Below are positions 1-8,192 of a stretch of DNA of 64,000 bases, piece after piece. This DNA is from Anaerolineales bacterium UBA2395 (GTDB lineage: Bacteria; Chloroflexota; Anaerolineae; Anaerolineales; Villigracilaceae), in the NCBI GenBank assembly GCA_002343775.1, contig DDSH01000001.1, positions 365,236 through 429,235 on the forward strand, given 5' to 3'. The position numbers and the translations under genes are program-made. Numbering within the stretch: the first letter of the stretch is position 1; the number at the start of each line of letters is the position of its first letter. Below the pieces are notes generated by a model. That model made no database searches and was not told the origin of the DNA. It worked only from the letters and a program-made list of their open reading frames with translations.

Positions 1-107
1 CGGTCGCGCATGTAGGTATTCATGCGTTCCTTGATGGCAAGCCACAAACCGGTATTGGATGGATACAACGTGTCGTCGAGGTCGAAGAAAATGGTGGTAA
101 ATCGCAT
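1..107 (-). CDS. HAD-family hydrolase, N-terminal fragment
   Basis: Only the first 35 codons lie in the window; the gene runs off the left edge. The peptide starts MRFTTIFFDLDDTLYP. DLDDT is HAD motif I (DxDxT), holding the nucleophile aspartate and the acid/base aspartate, so this is a haloacid dehalogenase-superfamily phosphatase, possibly of the pyrimidine 5'-nucleotidase type. The substrate cannot be told from this fragment. The ATG lies 6 nt beyond a TATAAT box on the same strand and has no Shine-Dalgarno sequence, so the mRNA is probably leaderless. It diverges from mutL, and the two genes share an overlapping -10 region. Confidence 0.8.
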   Translation of the reverse strand, partial: MRFTTIFFDLDDTLYPSNTGLWLAIKERMNTYMRD

Positions 108-127
108 TCGGCAATTATAATTGCGCC
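108..127. promoter_or_regulatory. Divergent overlapping -10 boxes for the HAD gene and mutL
   Basis: The 20-bp gap between two divergent start codons holds the palindrome AATTATAATT (113-122). It reads TATAAT on the plus strand (116-121) and on the minus strand (119-114). Each box is followed by exactly 6 nt and then an ATG (128 on plus, 107 on minus). Transcription would therefore start at or next to each start codon. No clear -35 hexamer is visible for either direction, and any such element would lie inside the opposite gene. Confidence 0.6.
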
Positions 128-1900
128 ATGCCCATTCGATTGCTTTCCTCCGAAGTCTCTTCGCAGATCGCCGCCGGTGAAGTGGTGGAGCGCCCCGCCT
201 CGGTCGTCAAGGAGTTGGCTGAGAATTCGCTGGACGCGGGCGCGAAAAATATTTCAATTTCCATTGCAGATGCCGGGCGGACATTGATCGAGGTGGCGGA
301 TGATGGGCATGGCATCGCGTCTGAGGAATTGGAGTTAGCCGCTTCGCGTCACGCGACCTCGAAACTGGTCTTGTCCGACGACCTGTTCCACATCCGAACC
401 TTGGGTTTTCGCGGCGAGGCGCTGGCTTCGATCGGCTCTGTCTCGCACATGACCATCACTTCGCGGGTGGAGTCTGCAAAAGAAGGCGCGCGCCTGCGGG
501 TGAACGGCGGCATATCGGAGAAGGTGGAAAAGGTCGGCGCGCCCGTGGGGACAGTGGTGCGCGTGGAAAATCTGTTTTACAACGTGCCTGCGCGTTTGAA
601 ATTCTTGAAGACCGATGTGACCGAACGCCGCGCGATCGATTCCCTGGTCACGCGTTATGCGCTGGCATATCCGCATGTGCGCTTCAAGATCATGGACGGA
701 AAACAAGTCACATTGCAGACGGCTGGCGATGGTGACCGACGTGCAATTCTGGCTGCGTTGTACGGCGTGGATGTTGCCAAGCAAATGCTGGAAGTGATGG
801 CTAGCGAAGACGGTTTGGCTTTATCCGGATTCATCAGCCCGGTTTCGCTGACGCGCTCCAACCGCCGCGAGATCACGTTCTTCATCAATGGTCGTTGGGT
901 ACAGGAATTTTCACTGAATTCGGCGTTGCTGCAAGCCTATCACACGCTGTTGATGGTGGGGCGCTATCCGCTGACGGCGCTGTTCCTTGAGATGGCTCCA
1001 GAAGATGTGGATGTCAACGTCCACCCGACAAAGGCGGAAGTGCGGTTTCGAGCGCAGGACAAAGTTTTCAGTTTTGTGCAGCGGTCGGTAAGAAAGGCAT
1101 TGCTGGCGTACACACCCGTCCCGACAGTTTCGCCGCAGTTGTGGGGGGCGCGGTCTGTTCCTTCAGAACCAAGAACTGTTGGGATCGATTGGTCGATCGG
1201 GCATGATGAGCAGTTGTCAGTGGGTAGTGATGAGTTACGAGGTGCGAGTTACCAGTCACCAGTTACCGGTGAACAGTCGTCACAAGTTGAAGGGCAAAGG
1301 TCGTTTTCCACCGGCGTTCCTCTTCTTCGCCTCATCGGTCAGATCGGTGCGACGTATCTTGTGGCGGAGGGTCCTGATGGTCTGTATCTTGTCGATCAAC
1401 ATGCAGCGCACGAGCGGGTGTTATTTGAGAAGTTGATGGCGCAGCGCGAGAATAAAAACATTCCGTCGCAGGCGCTGCTCGCACCGGAGGTGGTGACGCT
1501 TCCTCCGCATTCTGCGAAAACGCTGACGGAGCAATTGCCCTTCCTGAACAAGTTCGGCTTCGAGGTGGAGGAGTTCGGGACGAATACGTTTCAGGTGCGA
1601 TCCATGCCGGTGCTGTTTTCGGGCGGCGACCCGGCGGCAGCGCTCCGCTCTCTGGTGGAGGATTTTGAAGAGGATGAGAGTCCGCTTCAGGCGGAGGTCG
1701 AAGCGCGTATTGCGGGCAGGGTCTGCAAACGGCTGGCGGTCAAAGGCGGACGGGTGCTCACATCCGACGAGCAGCGCAGTCTGTTGAATGATCTGGAAGC
1801 CTGTCAATCGCCGCGGACTTGTCCGCATGGCAGACCGACCATGATCCACTTATCTGTGGATGCGCTGGAACGTCAATTCGGGCGCAAAGGGGCAAGATGA
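128..1900 (+). CDS. mutL: DNA mismatch repair protein MutL
   Basis: This is the 590-aa MutL of methyl-independent mismatch repair, a GHKL ATPase that couples MutS mismatch recognition to strand incision. The N-terminal ATPase motifs are clear: ELAENSLDAGA (about 29-39), DDGHGI (59-64) and GFRGEAL (about 93-99). The C-terminal half has the endonuclease motif DQHA-x2-E-x4-E near residue 422 and a CPHGRP motif near 563, so this is a nicking-type MutL like those of bacteria without MutH. The linker between the two halves (about residues 362-385) is encoded by a tract of degenerate 7-bp tandem repeats and is probably disordered. It begins with ATG directly after TATAAT-N6. No mutS lies in the window. 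Confidence 0.97.
   Translation: MPIRLLSSEVSSQIAAGEVVERPASVVKELAENSLDAGAKNISISIADAGRTLIEVADDGHGIASEELELAASRHATSKLVLSDDLFHIRTLGFRGEALASIGSVSHMTITSRVESAKEGARLRVNGGISEKVEKVGAPVGTVVRVENLFYNVPARLKFLKTDVTERRAIDSLVTRYALAYPHVRFKIMDGKQVTLQTAGDGDRRAILAALYGVDVAKQMLEVMASEDGLALSGFISPVSLTRSNRREITFFINGRWVQEFSLNSALLQAYHTLLMVGRYPLTALFLEMAPEDVDVNVHPTKAEVRFRAQDKVFSFVQRSVRKALLAYTPVPTVSPQLWGARSVPSEPRTVGIDWSIGHDEQLSVGSDELRGASYQSPVTGEQSSQVEGQRSFSTGVPLLRLIGQIGATYLVAEGPDGLYLVDQHAAHERVLFEKLMAQRENKNIPSQALLAPEVVTLPPHSAKTLTEQLPFLNKFGFEVEEFGTNTFQVRSMPVLFSGGDPAAALRSLVEDFEEDESPLQAEVEARIAGRVCKRLAVKGGRVLTSDEQRSLLNDLEACQSPRTCPHGRPTMIHLSVDALERQFGRKGAR
1211..1280. repeat. Heptamer tandem-repeat tract inside mutL
   Basis: Ten consecutive 7-bp units match roughly NAGTNRC, for example CAGTTGT, GAGTTAC, CAGTCAC and CAGTTAC. 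They lie in frame in the MutL linker coding region. Related heptamer tracts occur at 12544, 32081, 36998, 43055, 43816 and 59603. Confidence 0.75.
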
Positions 1901-1972
1901 AATCGCCTTCAAACATGCAAGGTGGGTGTTACTAATTTTGTAAGGTGCGGAAAAAAAGCGCATCGAATACGC

Positions 1973-1978
1973 TACAAT
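1973..1978 (+). promoter_or_regulatory. -10 box TACAAT of a leaderless GGDEF gene
   Basis: TACAAT is followed by GGGGTC and then the ATG at 1985. No ribosome-binding site precedes the ATG, so transcription and translation probably start at the same place. Confidence 0.5.
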
Positions 1979-1984
1979 GGGGTC

Positions 1985-2953
1985 ATGCAAAATCTGGTGG
2001 AAGCGCTATCCTACCGCGACATCGAGCGGGTCTTCGATCATATTCATGCCTGCATTGTCATCCTCGGCAGGGACGGTTCCCTGCTTACCTGGAATTCCAA
2101 CTTCGAGCAATCCAAAACCGATTTCCCGTCTGCTGAACATTTAAAGGATGTTTTCCCTCCAAAAGACCGGGAGTTCGTTGCCTTGAAACTCTCCGCCCGG
2201 CTGCAGGATCGCTGGATCGGCGAGTTTCCGGTTCAGGCGGGCGCACCCGCGGCGTTGTGCGATTGTCTTTTATTGCCGTTGGAAGATGAGCGGATGATCT
2301 TCATTGCCGAGCGCATCGAGTCTGAATCCGCGCTTCAGGAAGTCATCGACAAACTGACTCGGCGGATGAATCTCTTTCAGGTGGAGAGCGAAGTCTCCAA
2401 GAAACTTGCCAAAAACAAACAGATCGAAATGGAAGCCGTGCTGGCACAGGCACAGGAAGTGGCGCATGTGGACCCGCTGACCTTCCTGCCCAACCGGCGC
2501 ACCATTGTGAAAGACCTGCAAAACGAAGTCATGCGCGCAGAACGGTATCACTCGTTGTTTTCCATTTCGGTGCTGGACCTGGATAATTTCAAGTCGATCA
2601 ACGATACGTACGGTCACCCCGTTGGCGATGAAGTGCTGCGACAGGTGGCATTGATGCTGCGCGACAGCGTGCGTCACCCGGATGTGGTGGGGCGCTACGG
2701 CGGCGAAGAATTCCTGATCCTGCTGCCCAATTCGAATGCAACGTCTGCGGCGGAACAAGCCAGCCGCCTGTGCCGGCAGATCCGCGCGGATGTGCTGCAA
2801 GTGCGGGAGCATCCGATCCCTGTCACCTTCAGCATCGGCATCGCCCAGTTCAAGATCGGGGAGGATTCATGGCACAGCCTGCTCAAACGTGCAGACAATG
2901 CCATGTACATGGCAAAGAACAATGGACGCGACCGTTGGGTCGTGGCGGAATGA
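1985..2953 (+). CDS. PAS-like/GGDEF diguanylate cyclase
   Basis: This 322-aa soluble protein has a PAS-like N-terminal sensory part (about 1-110), a predicted helical linker (about 110-150) and a C-terminal GGDEF domain (about 160-320). The active-site motif is GGEEF, and an RxxD inhibitory site (RHPD) lies five residues upstream, so it is probably an active, product-inhibited cyclase making c-di-GMP from GTP. The reading frame extends upstream to 1922, but I chose the ATG at 1985: it starts MQNLVEAL and lies 6 nt after a TACAAT -10 box, which suggests a leaderless mRNA. It is followed by a strong hairpin terminator and convergent genes. Confidence 0.85.
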   Translation: MQNLVEALSYRDIERVFDHIHACIVILGRDGSLLTWNSNFEQSKTDFPSAEHLKDVFPPKDREFVALKLSARLQDRWIGEFPVQAGAPAALCDCLLLPLEDERMIFIAERIESESALQEVIDKLTRRMNLFQVESEVSKKLAKNKQIEMEAVLAQAQEVAHVDPLTFLPNRRTIVKDLQNEVMRAERYHSLFSISVLDLDNFKSINDTYGHPVGDEVLRQVALMLRDSVRHPDVVGRYGGEEFLILLPNSNATSAAEQASRLCRQIRADVLQVREHPIPVTFSIGIAQFKIGEDSWHSLLKRADNAMYMAKNNGRDRWVVAE

Positions 2954-2956
2954 ATC

Positions 2957-2992
2957 AAAAACGACTTGCGAAATTCGCAAGTCGTTTTTTTT
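2957..2992. terminator. Bidirectional intrinsic terminator
   Basis: A 15-bp stem (AAAACGACTTGCGAA pairing with TTCGCAAGTCGTTTT, one-base loop) is followed by a T-run on the plus strand and preceded by an A-run. It lies between the convergent GGDEF and DUF1501 genes and could serve both. Confidence 0.85.
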
Positions 2993-3000
2993 CTGTTGTG

Positions 3001-4224
3001 CTAGCGGAAGATTCCCAGGGGGTTGTAACTTCCTGAAAAACCGGGGAACACAGATTCAATATCCGCGTTGTTGCCTCGTTTGGAAAGCAATTCTCCCAAT
3101 ACCTGGCGATAATCGGTGGTGACGGCAAGGTCGGCGCGGTCGTAGAGTTGGTCGTTATGCAAGCCGGGCCAGTTGCCAAAGACCTGCCCGCCGTTGACAC
3201 TCCCGCCCAGTGTGAACATGACGCTGCCGTGACCATGATCGGTGCCGTAGGATTCGTTCTGCACGAGCCGCCGACCGAATTCGCTGACCACCACCACAGA
3301 CAATTTGTCGGTGTAGCCTGAGTCGAGGTCGAGGTAAAAATTCGCCAGTCCCGAAGCGAGGCTGTTCAGCAGATCCGCCATGTAACCGCCATCGCCGCTG
3401 TTCTGGTATTCGTGCGTGTCCCAGCCGCCGAAGTCCACGGTGGCAACGCGCAAACCCGCATCGAGTTTGATCATTTGCGCCACGGTCTTCAATTGGATTC
3501 CAAATTCATCGTTGTTGTAGTATGCACCATTGGAAGGCTCATAGCCTCCGCTCAGCGGGCTGACGATGTCGAGCGCATCCAGCGTGCGTGCCCCGGCGCG
3601 ATGCAGCAGGCTTTCTCCGGCATACATTTGCCGCAGGGCATTGATATGCGAATCGCGTAAGCCGTTATCCCACAGTGAAAACTCCTCGGGCGTGCTCAAG
3701 CTGACGGTGGGAACGAAGTTCAACAGGGAGGTCGGCATGCCGGATGTGGATAATACCGGCAGGATGGAGGAAATTCCGCTGGCTTGCAGGTGGCGGGTGA
3801 TCCAGCCAGAAGCAGTGTTCTTCGAGCCGGGTGTACCCAACTCGATGTATTCCTGCGCGTCGAAATGACTGCGCGTGTCCACATTCAAGCCCACAGCGTG
3901 GACGACACCCACCCTGCCCGCCTGATACAAGTCATACAACGGAGACATGGCGGGGTGCATGCCGAACTGGTCGTTCAAGCGCAGCAGGTTTTGAATACGA
4001 ATATCGGGACGGGCTTTTTCGTAAAAGCCGCGGTCATCGCCTTCGATGGGTGCAACCACATTGAGCGCATCCCACCCGCCGCGCAGGAAAACCACCACCA
4101 GCGTATCGCTGGGGTTATCCTGTCTGGCGAAGGCAATGTTGGTCAGTTTTGCGCCCGCCATCGCAGCAATGGCGGCGGAACATCCTTGCAAAAATTGTCG
4201 GCGGGGGAGGATGGTCTTTGTCAT
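3001..4224 (-). CDS. DUF1501 family Tat-exported protein
   Basis: This 407-aa protein belongs to the DUF1501 family, which is related to alkaline-phosphatase/sulfatase folds and has no settled function. A twin-arginine signal (RRQFLQG at residues 8-14, hydrophobic stretch to about 33) indicates folded export through Tat. Family-typical features are LVVVFLRGGWDALN near residue 41, SEFGRRLVQN and GTDHGHG near the C-terminus. It lies 4 bp downstream of the DUF1800 gene on the same strand, and such pairs are common in Planctomycetes and Chloroflexota, which suggests that the two act together outside the membrane. The substrate is unknown. Confidence 0.9.
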   Translation of the reverse strand: MTKTILPRRQFLQGCSAAIAAMAGAKLTNIAFARQDNPSDTLVVVFLRGGWDALNVVAPIEGDDRGFYEKARPDIRIQNLLRLNDQFGMHPAMSPLYDLYQAGRVGVVHAVGLNVDTRSHFDAQEYIELGTPGSKNTASGWITRHLQASGISSILPVLSTSGMPTSLLNFVPTVSLSTPEEFSLWDNGLRDSHINALRQMYAGESLLHRAGARTLDALDIVSPLSGGYEPSNGAYYNNDEFGIQLKTVAQMIKLDAGLRVATVDFGGWDTHEYQNSGDGGYMADLLNSLASGLANFYLDLDSGYTDKLSVVVVSEFGRRLVQNESYGTDHGHGSVMFTLGGSVNGGQVFGNWPGLHNDQLYDRADLAVTTDYRQVLGELLSKRGNNADIESVFPGFSGSYNPLGIFR

Positions 4225-4228
4225 CGCG

Positions 4229-5956
4229 TTATCTCCATTGAAATTCGGGGCTCATCAAAATCACTTCGATCATGGCGGGCAAAACATAACGCACGTGGTC
4301 TTCAGGCAAAGGCTCATCCCAGCCATATTCCTGTGCCATGACTGCAACAACCGCATTCCGGCTGGCTTCGGGGAGAGTCTGATTCAGGATGCGAGGAATC
4401 CAGTAATCGGCTAGGGAAGAAGCGGTTCGTATCTCCGCCGGGGTCTGACCATAGGTATCCGAATTAACCCTGTAGCCGGTATCGTCATCGTCCAGCCAGT
4501 TTTCGGTCAGCCCAACTGCGAAATTCCAGCGGTACAGCAACGACATGGAGTTCGCCCAGGCGTCGCGCGTATCGGGGTAGCCATCGGGCGGGCGGCGCTC
4601 GAACAATCTCTGACCCATCAACTCGAGCATCCAGTGGATTCCGCCCGGGGCGCGGGTGAAGTCGGAGTTGAGCGCGCGCATCATGGACATCGCCGCTTCG
4701 AACGGACGTTTGACCTTTCCGCCCCAACTGGCTTTGAACTCCGCTGAGAGCAGGATGGTCTCCATCACACGCTTGAGTTGGTCGGGCGCATCCTTGAATT
4801 GAAGGAAGGTATCCGCCGCGGCTTGGACGACCGACTCAGGCGGGATATCCGAAATGAAGCGGCGACAAAGTTTCCGCGCAATATGACGCGCCGTGCCGGG
4901 ATGGCTGGCGAGCAGATCGAGCACATCATGTCCATCTTTCAGGTCTTCCTGATCGGCGGGGAAATATCTACCAAGCACGAGTTTGTTGAAACGGTCGTGC
5001 CACGGCTTGTAATACAGGAAATTACCGGTCTTCTCGACGCCATCCTCCCAATCGCCGAGGTCGTCATCCACGCGCCAGCCGGTAAGACAACGCGCCGCTT
5101 CATAGACGTCGTTATCCACATAGCCGATGGAGATCCCATTCGCATCTTTCTCGACCGAGTTCGGATCACGCACACCCAGATAGTTTTCCGCGCCGAGAGT
5201 GTGCAGTTCGAACAATTCGCGTGCGAAGTTCTCGTTGGGTCCGGAGTCACTGCTGTTGTTTTGATTCAGATAATACAACATGGATGGATGCTTTGCCACC
5301 GCTTCGAGCATCTGCCGGAAGTTGCCCAGCATGTGCGCGCGCAAGGCATCGCGGTTGTACGAGGCAAGCAATGGCACGCCGTCATCCTGCCAAAAGTAGA
5401 TGTTGAAGTGGTTGTGCCAGAAATCTGCCAGCACTTCCACAAGTTGCTTTTTACTAAAAACAGCACGCAGCACGGTTGCATCCGCAAGTTCATAGGCGGG
5501 TTTGCTATACCATTCCCAATAGATATCGTCATTCGAGTCATAAGGGTTGGATGCGATATGGTCGTAGTAAATTTGTTCGTGGGATTTATGCAGCGTCTCA
5601 AACCCGGCATTGTTGTAGCGGGTTTCAAAGTCGCTGTCATCGATCGAGTCGGGGTTGAGTTGCTGAACGACGAAATTTTGCAGGCGCTCATCGTCCGTCG
5701 ACCCAAGCGCGTTGAAGGCATCCACATCGCCGGGGCGAATGCCGAAGGTCAGGCGGTTAAGTGCGAGGATCGCCATCGGCACGGGTGGAAGCGATGTCAG
5801 CGCTTCGGGTGTAATGACCGGGTTTTGTGTCACCGTTTCGAACGGGACCGTAATGGGGTTTTCCTCCCCCGGCGCACAAGCGGCAAGCGCAGAAGTAGCT
5901 GCCAGGGCACCGCCCAGCTTTAGAAAATCTCTGCGGGAAAGCTTTCTACCATACAT
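4229..5956 (-). CDS. DUF1800 family Tat-exported protein
   Basis: This 575-aa DUF1800 protein starts with a twin-arginine motif (SRRDFLKLGG) and a lipobox-like ALAAC, so it is probably Tat-exported and lipid-anchored. Typical DUF1800 stretches are present: ALNRLTFGIRPGD near the N-terminus, FWHNHFNIYF, NENFARELFELHTLG and LTGWR. I chose the ATG at 5956, which has GAGG five bases upstream, over a GTG two codons earlier. It precedes the DUF1501 gene by 4 bp, so they form one operon. The biochemical role of the family is unknown; sometimes it is linked to large extracellular complexes or polysaccharide binding, which is only inference here. Confidence 0.9.
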   Translation of the reverse strand: MYGRKLSRRDFLKLGGALAATSALAACAPGEENPITVPFETVTQNPVITPEALTSLPPVPMAILALNRLTFGIRPGDVDAFNALGSTDDERLQNFVVQQLNPDSIDDSDFETRYNNAGFETLHKSHEQIYYDHIASNPYDSNDDIYWEWYSKPAYELADATVLRAVFSKKQLVEVLADFWHNHFNIYFWQDDGVPLLASYNRDALRAHMLGNFRQMLEAVAKHPSMLYYLNQNNSSDSGPNENFARELFELHTLGAENYLGVRDPNSVEKDANGISIGYVDNDVYEAARCLTGWRVDDDLGDWEDGVEKTGNFLYYKPWHDRFNKLVLGRYFPADQEDLKDGHDVLDLLASHPGTARHIARKLCRRFISDIPPESVVQAAADTFLQFKDAPDQLKRVMETILLSAEFKASWGGKVKRPFEAAMSMMRALNSDFTRAPGGIHWMLELMGQRLFERRPPDGYPDTRDAWANSMSLLYRWNFAVGLTENWLDDDDTGYRVNSDTYGQTPAEIRTASSLADYWIPRILNQTLPEASRNAVVAVMAQEYGWDEPLPEDHVRYVLPAMIEVILMSPEFQWR

Positions 5957-6035
5957 AGACACCTCGTTGTGCTTTTATACTTTTTAAGGAAATTTCTTTA
6001 TATCCCGCTTTAGTACCGCTGCAGCGGAGATCCAC

Positions 6036-6701
6036 CTATACAGACACAATCACCTGGCGAAATATTTCGCCCAGGTTTGCTTTGACCTCATCCATCGACG
6101 GGACAGGGTCGAGCAAATCTGCCAGCGAAATGACCGGCTCGGTCAGACCGCAGGGAATGATTCCCTCCCAATAGCTCATATCCGGGTTAACATTCAACGC
6201 AAAACCATGACGGGTGATGCCTTTAACATCCACTTTGACGCCGATGGCAGCGATCTTGGCGGGCGGATGTTTCTGAATCCAAACCCCCGACTTGCCCGGG
6301 CGTTGCATTCCGGTCACCCCGAATTGACCGAGAACCCGAATGAGCATCTCTTCGAGTTTGCGGATGTAGCCGACATAATCGGTTTCTGGGAGTCGGTTAT
6401 CTTGATTCAGCCTACCCAGCGGAATCAACGGATAGCCCACCAGCTGCCCCGGTCCGTGATAGGTGACATCGCCGCCGCGATCCACCCAGTAGGTGGAAAT
6501 GCCGCGTTCTTTCAATTGCGATTCATTCCAAAGCAGGTTGTCTGCGTTGCCTTTGCGCCCAAACGTATACACGTGTGGATGTTCGAGCAAAAGCAAGGTT
6601 GGCGGACGTGTCCCCTCTGCGATCTGCGCCGCATATAGATCCTGAAGTTTCCAGGCGGTTTCGTAATCGATCACACCTAAATCTAAAATTTCAAAATTCA
6701 T
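6036..6701 (-). CDS. lipB: Octanoyltransferase LipB
   Basis: This 221-aa enzyme transfers octanoyl from acyl carrier protein to lipoyl domains, the first step of endogenous lipoate synthesis. Motifs are RGGDVTYHGPGQLVGYP near residue 75, KIAAIGVKV with the catalytic lysine, and the catalytic cysteine in GIIPCGLTEPV near residue 183. The length is normal for the family. No lipA lies next to it. It follows the DprE1-like gene on the same strand but is separated from it by a GC-rich palindrome at 6717-6743, so it may or may not share that transcript. Confidence 0.95.
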   Translation of the reverse strand: MNFEILDLGVIDYETAWKLQDLYAAQIAEGTRPPTLLLLEHPHVYTFGRKGNADNLLWNESQLKERGISTYWVDRGGDVTYHGPGQLVGYPLIPLGRLNQDNRLPETDYVGYIRKLEEMLIRVLGQFGVTGMQRPGKSGVWIQKHPPAKIAAIGVKVDVKGITRHGFALNVNPDMSYWEGIIPCGLTEPVISLADLLDPVPSMDEVKANLGEIFRQVIVSV

Positions 6702-6716
6702 ACCATTAATAATAAT

Positions 6717-6743
6717 GCAGGGGCGGGGTGACCCCGCCCCTGC
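6717..6743. repeat. GC-rich palindrome between dprE1-like gene and lipB
   Basis: GCAGGGGCGGGGT and ACCCCGCCCCTGC form a near-perfect 27-bp palindrome with a one-base centre. It resembles the palindrome at 45691-45718 (GTAGGGGCGA...TCGCCCCTAC), so it may belong to a dispersed family. There is no T-run, so it is not a classic terminator. Confidence 0.65.
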
Positions 6744-6748
6744 CAGCT

Positions 6749-8143
6749 TTACCCAAATATTCTGCGGAACAGATCGGATTCAAGCAGTCCGTTCGGGTCG
6801 CAGCGTTTTTTCAATTTCTTGAATTTTGCCACGGCTTCTTCGCCGTAGAAGGTCAACGCCGTTTGAGCGGTGGTCTCGCTGTTCTTGGCAAAATAGAAAC
6901 GCCCGCCGTGGTCAAGCACGATCTTGTCAAATTCTTGCAGCATGGCAGACATTTTCGCACGCGTTCCGTCGGTCACTTTGAAATCGAGGGCAAGAGAAAA
7001 ACCGTCGGTGGCGTGGGTCAGCAGGAACGGGTCGGGGCGGTGGCGTTTGGTCACGCCGAGGTAGGAGGGCATGCCGCGCTTCAGCGAGAGGTTTAGCAAT
7101 TCCGTCCATGCGGCTTCGGCGGTCTCTTTCGGCAGGAAAGACTGATACTGGATGAGTCCGCCACGCCCATAGGAAAGTTCCCAATTGGGCACATAATCCA
7201 AAAGGAAGTGAAATGCTGCATGAGGCTGGCGGAAGGTATGTTTGCGCATCGAGGCGACATACTTGGCCAGGTTGACCATGCGCCAGCCCAGGTTATTCGC
7301 AAAGGGTTTCATGAACTGATACAAAATGGACTTTGGAAAGACGCCAAAGATGCGCGAAGGAAGGATCTGATTCTCCAACTTCATCGTTTCCTGCGGGTTG
7401 GGGTCTTCACCTTCGTGGACATAATGCGCCGCATGAATTTGTCCGCGCCCGAGGGAGGAGCCGCCGGCAAAGGTATCCATCCATCCGACAATGTAATCAT
7501 TATGGGGCGCACCGTCTTGCAGGGCAGAAAGGTGTCGGTGTAGATTCTGCACGGGGTAGGCATCCACGGTCAAAAGTCCGGAATGGATGCGTTTCATTTG
7601 CAGGGTGATGGACGTGAAAATGCCCAACATCCCATAGCCGCCGATCATCGCGTAGAACAAGTCCCCATTCTTTTTGGGCGAACAAACCACTTCCGCGCCG
7701 GTCGGCAGAACAGCGGTAAATTCCACCACGTGTTCGCCGATGGTTCCCATTTTGAAATTGTTCTTGCCGTGGATGTTCGCACCGAGACAACCGCCGAGGG
7801 TGGTCTTCATTGTGCCGGAGACGACGGGGGGCCACCAGCCTTCCGGCTCGACCTTCTGCCAGAGTATTTCAAGTGTGACGCCGGGTTCGCATCGGACCAA
7901 GCCGGTAGCGGAATCCCATTCCAGGATGTGGTCCATCGCTGTGAGGTCGAGCACGATGCCCCCGCCGTTGAGCGCGGCGTCGTTGTAACTGCGTCCTGCG
8001 CCACGAGCGGTGACGGTGAGTCCGTTTTGCTTTGCCTGTTTGAAGGCTTCGTAAATTTCTTCGCTGCTGCGTGGTTTGACAAGGTACGCAGGCGCGTTCA
8101 GGGAATGACCAAAATTTTCGAGTTGTGTGAAGGTTGTTCTCAT
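6749..8143 (-). CDS. DprE1-like FAD-dependent oxidase
   Basis: This 464-aa flavoprotein has an N-terminal FAD-binding (PCMH/FAD_binding_4) domain with ARGAGRSYNDAAL near residue 46 and GGCLGANIHGKNN near 117, followed by an ALO-type C-terminal domain. Length and motifs fit DprE1, which oxidises the 2' hydroxyl of polyprenyl-phospho-ribofuranose during D-arabinofuranose synthesis. The upstream gene on the same strand is an SDR matching the partner reductase DprE2, which strengthens the call. Another sugar-alcohol or lactone oxidase function remains possible. A 35-bp inverted repeat (8157-8191) lies between the two genes. Confidence 0.8.
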   Translation of the reverse strand: MRTTFTQLENFGHSLNAPAYLVKPRSSEEIYEAFKQAKQNGLTVTARGAGRSYNDAALNGGGIVLDLTAMDHILEWDSATGLVRCEPGVTLEILWQKVEPEGWWPPVVSGTMKTTLGGCLGANIHGKNNFKMGTIGEHVVEFTAVLPTGAEVVCSPKKNGDLFYAMIGGYGMLGIFTSITLQMKRIHSGLLTVDAYPVQNLHRHLSALQDGAPHNDYIVGWMDTFAGGSSLGRGQIHAAHYVHEGEDPNPQETMKLENQILPSRIFGVFPKSILYQFMKPFANNLGWRMVNLAKYVASMRKHTFRQPHAAFHFLLDYVPNWELSYGRGGLIQYQSFLPKETAEAAWTELLNLSLKRGMPSYLGVTKRHRPDPFLLTHATDGFSLALDFKVTDGTRAKMSAMLQEFDKIVLDHGGRFYFAKNSETTAQTALTFYGEEAVAKFKKLKKRCDPNGLLESDLFRRIFG

Positions 8144-8156
8144 AGGATCTTTTACA

Positions 8157-8191
8157 AAAACCTGACAGGTCTCGGGGACCTGTCAGGTTTT
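8157..8191. repeat. Inverted repeat AAAACCTGACAGGTC / GACCTGTCAGGTTTT
   Basis: A 15-bp perfect stem with a 5-nt loop lies between the SDR and DprE1-like genes. It could act as a bidirectional attenuator. A similar CCTGAC/GTCAGG hairpin is at 40217-40248, so this is probably a dispersed family. Confidence 0.7.
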
Positions 8192-8192
8192 A

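Noticed and set aside
4778..5923. A 381-codon plus-strand frame
   Set aside because: It is antisense to the DUF1800 gene, which has a Tat signal and clear family motifs; the plus-strand peptide has no recognisable features.
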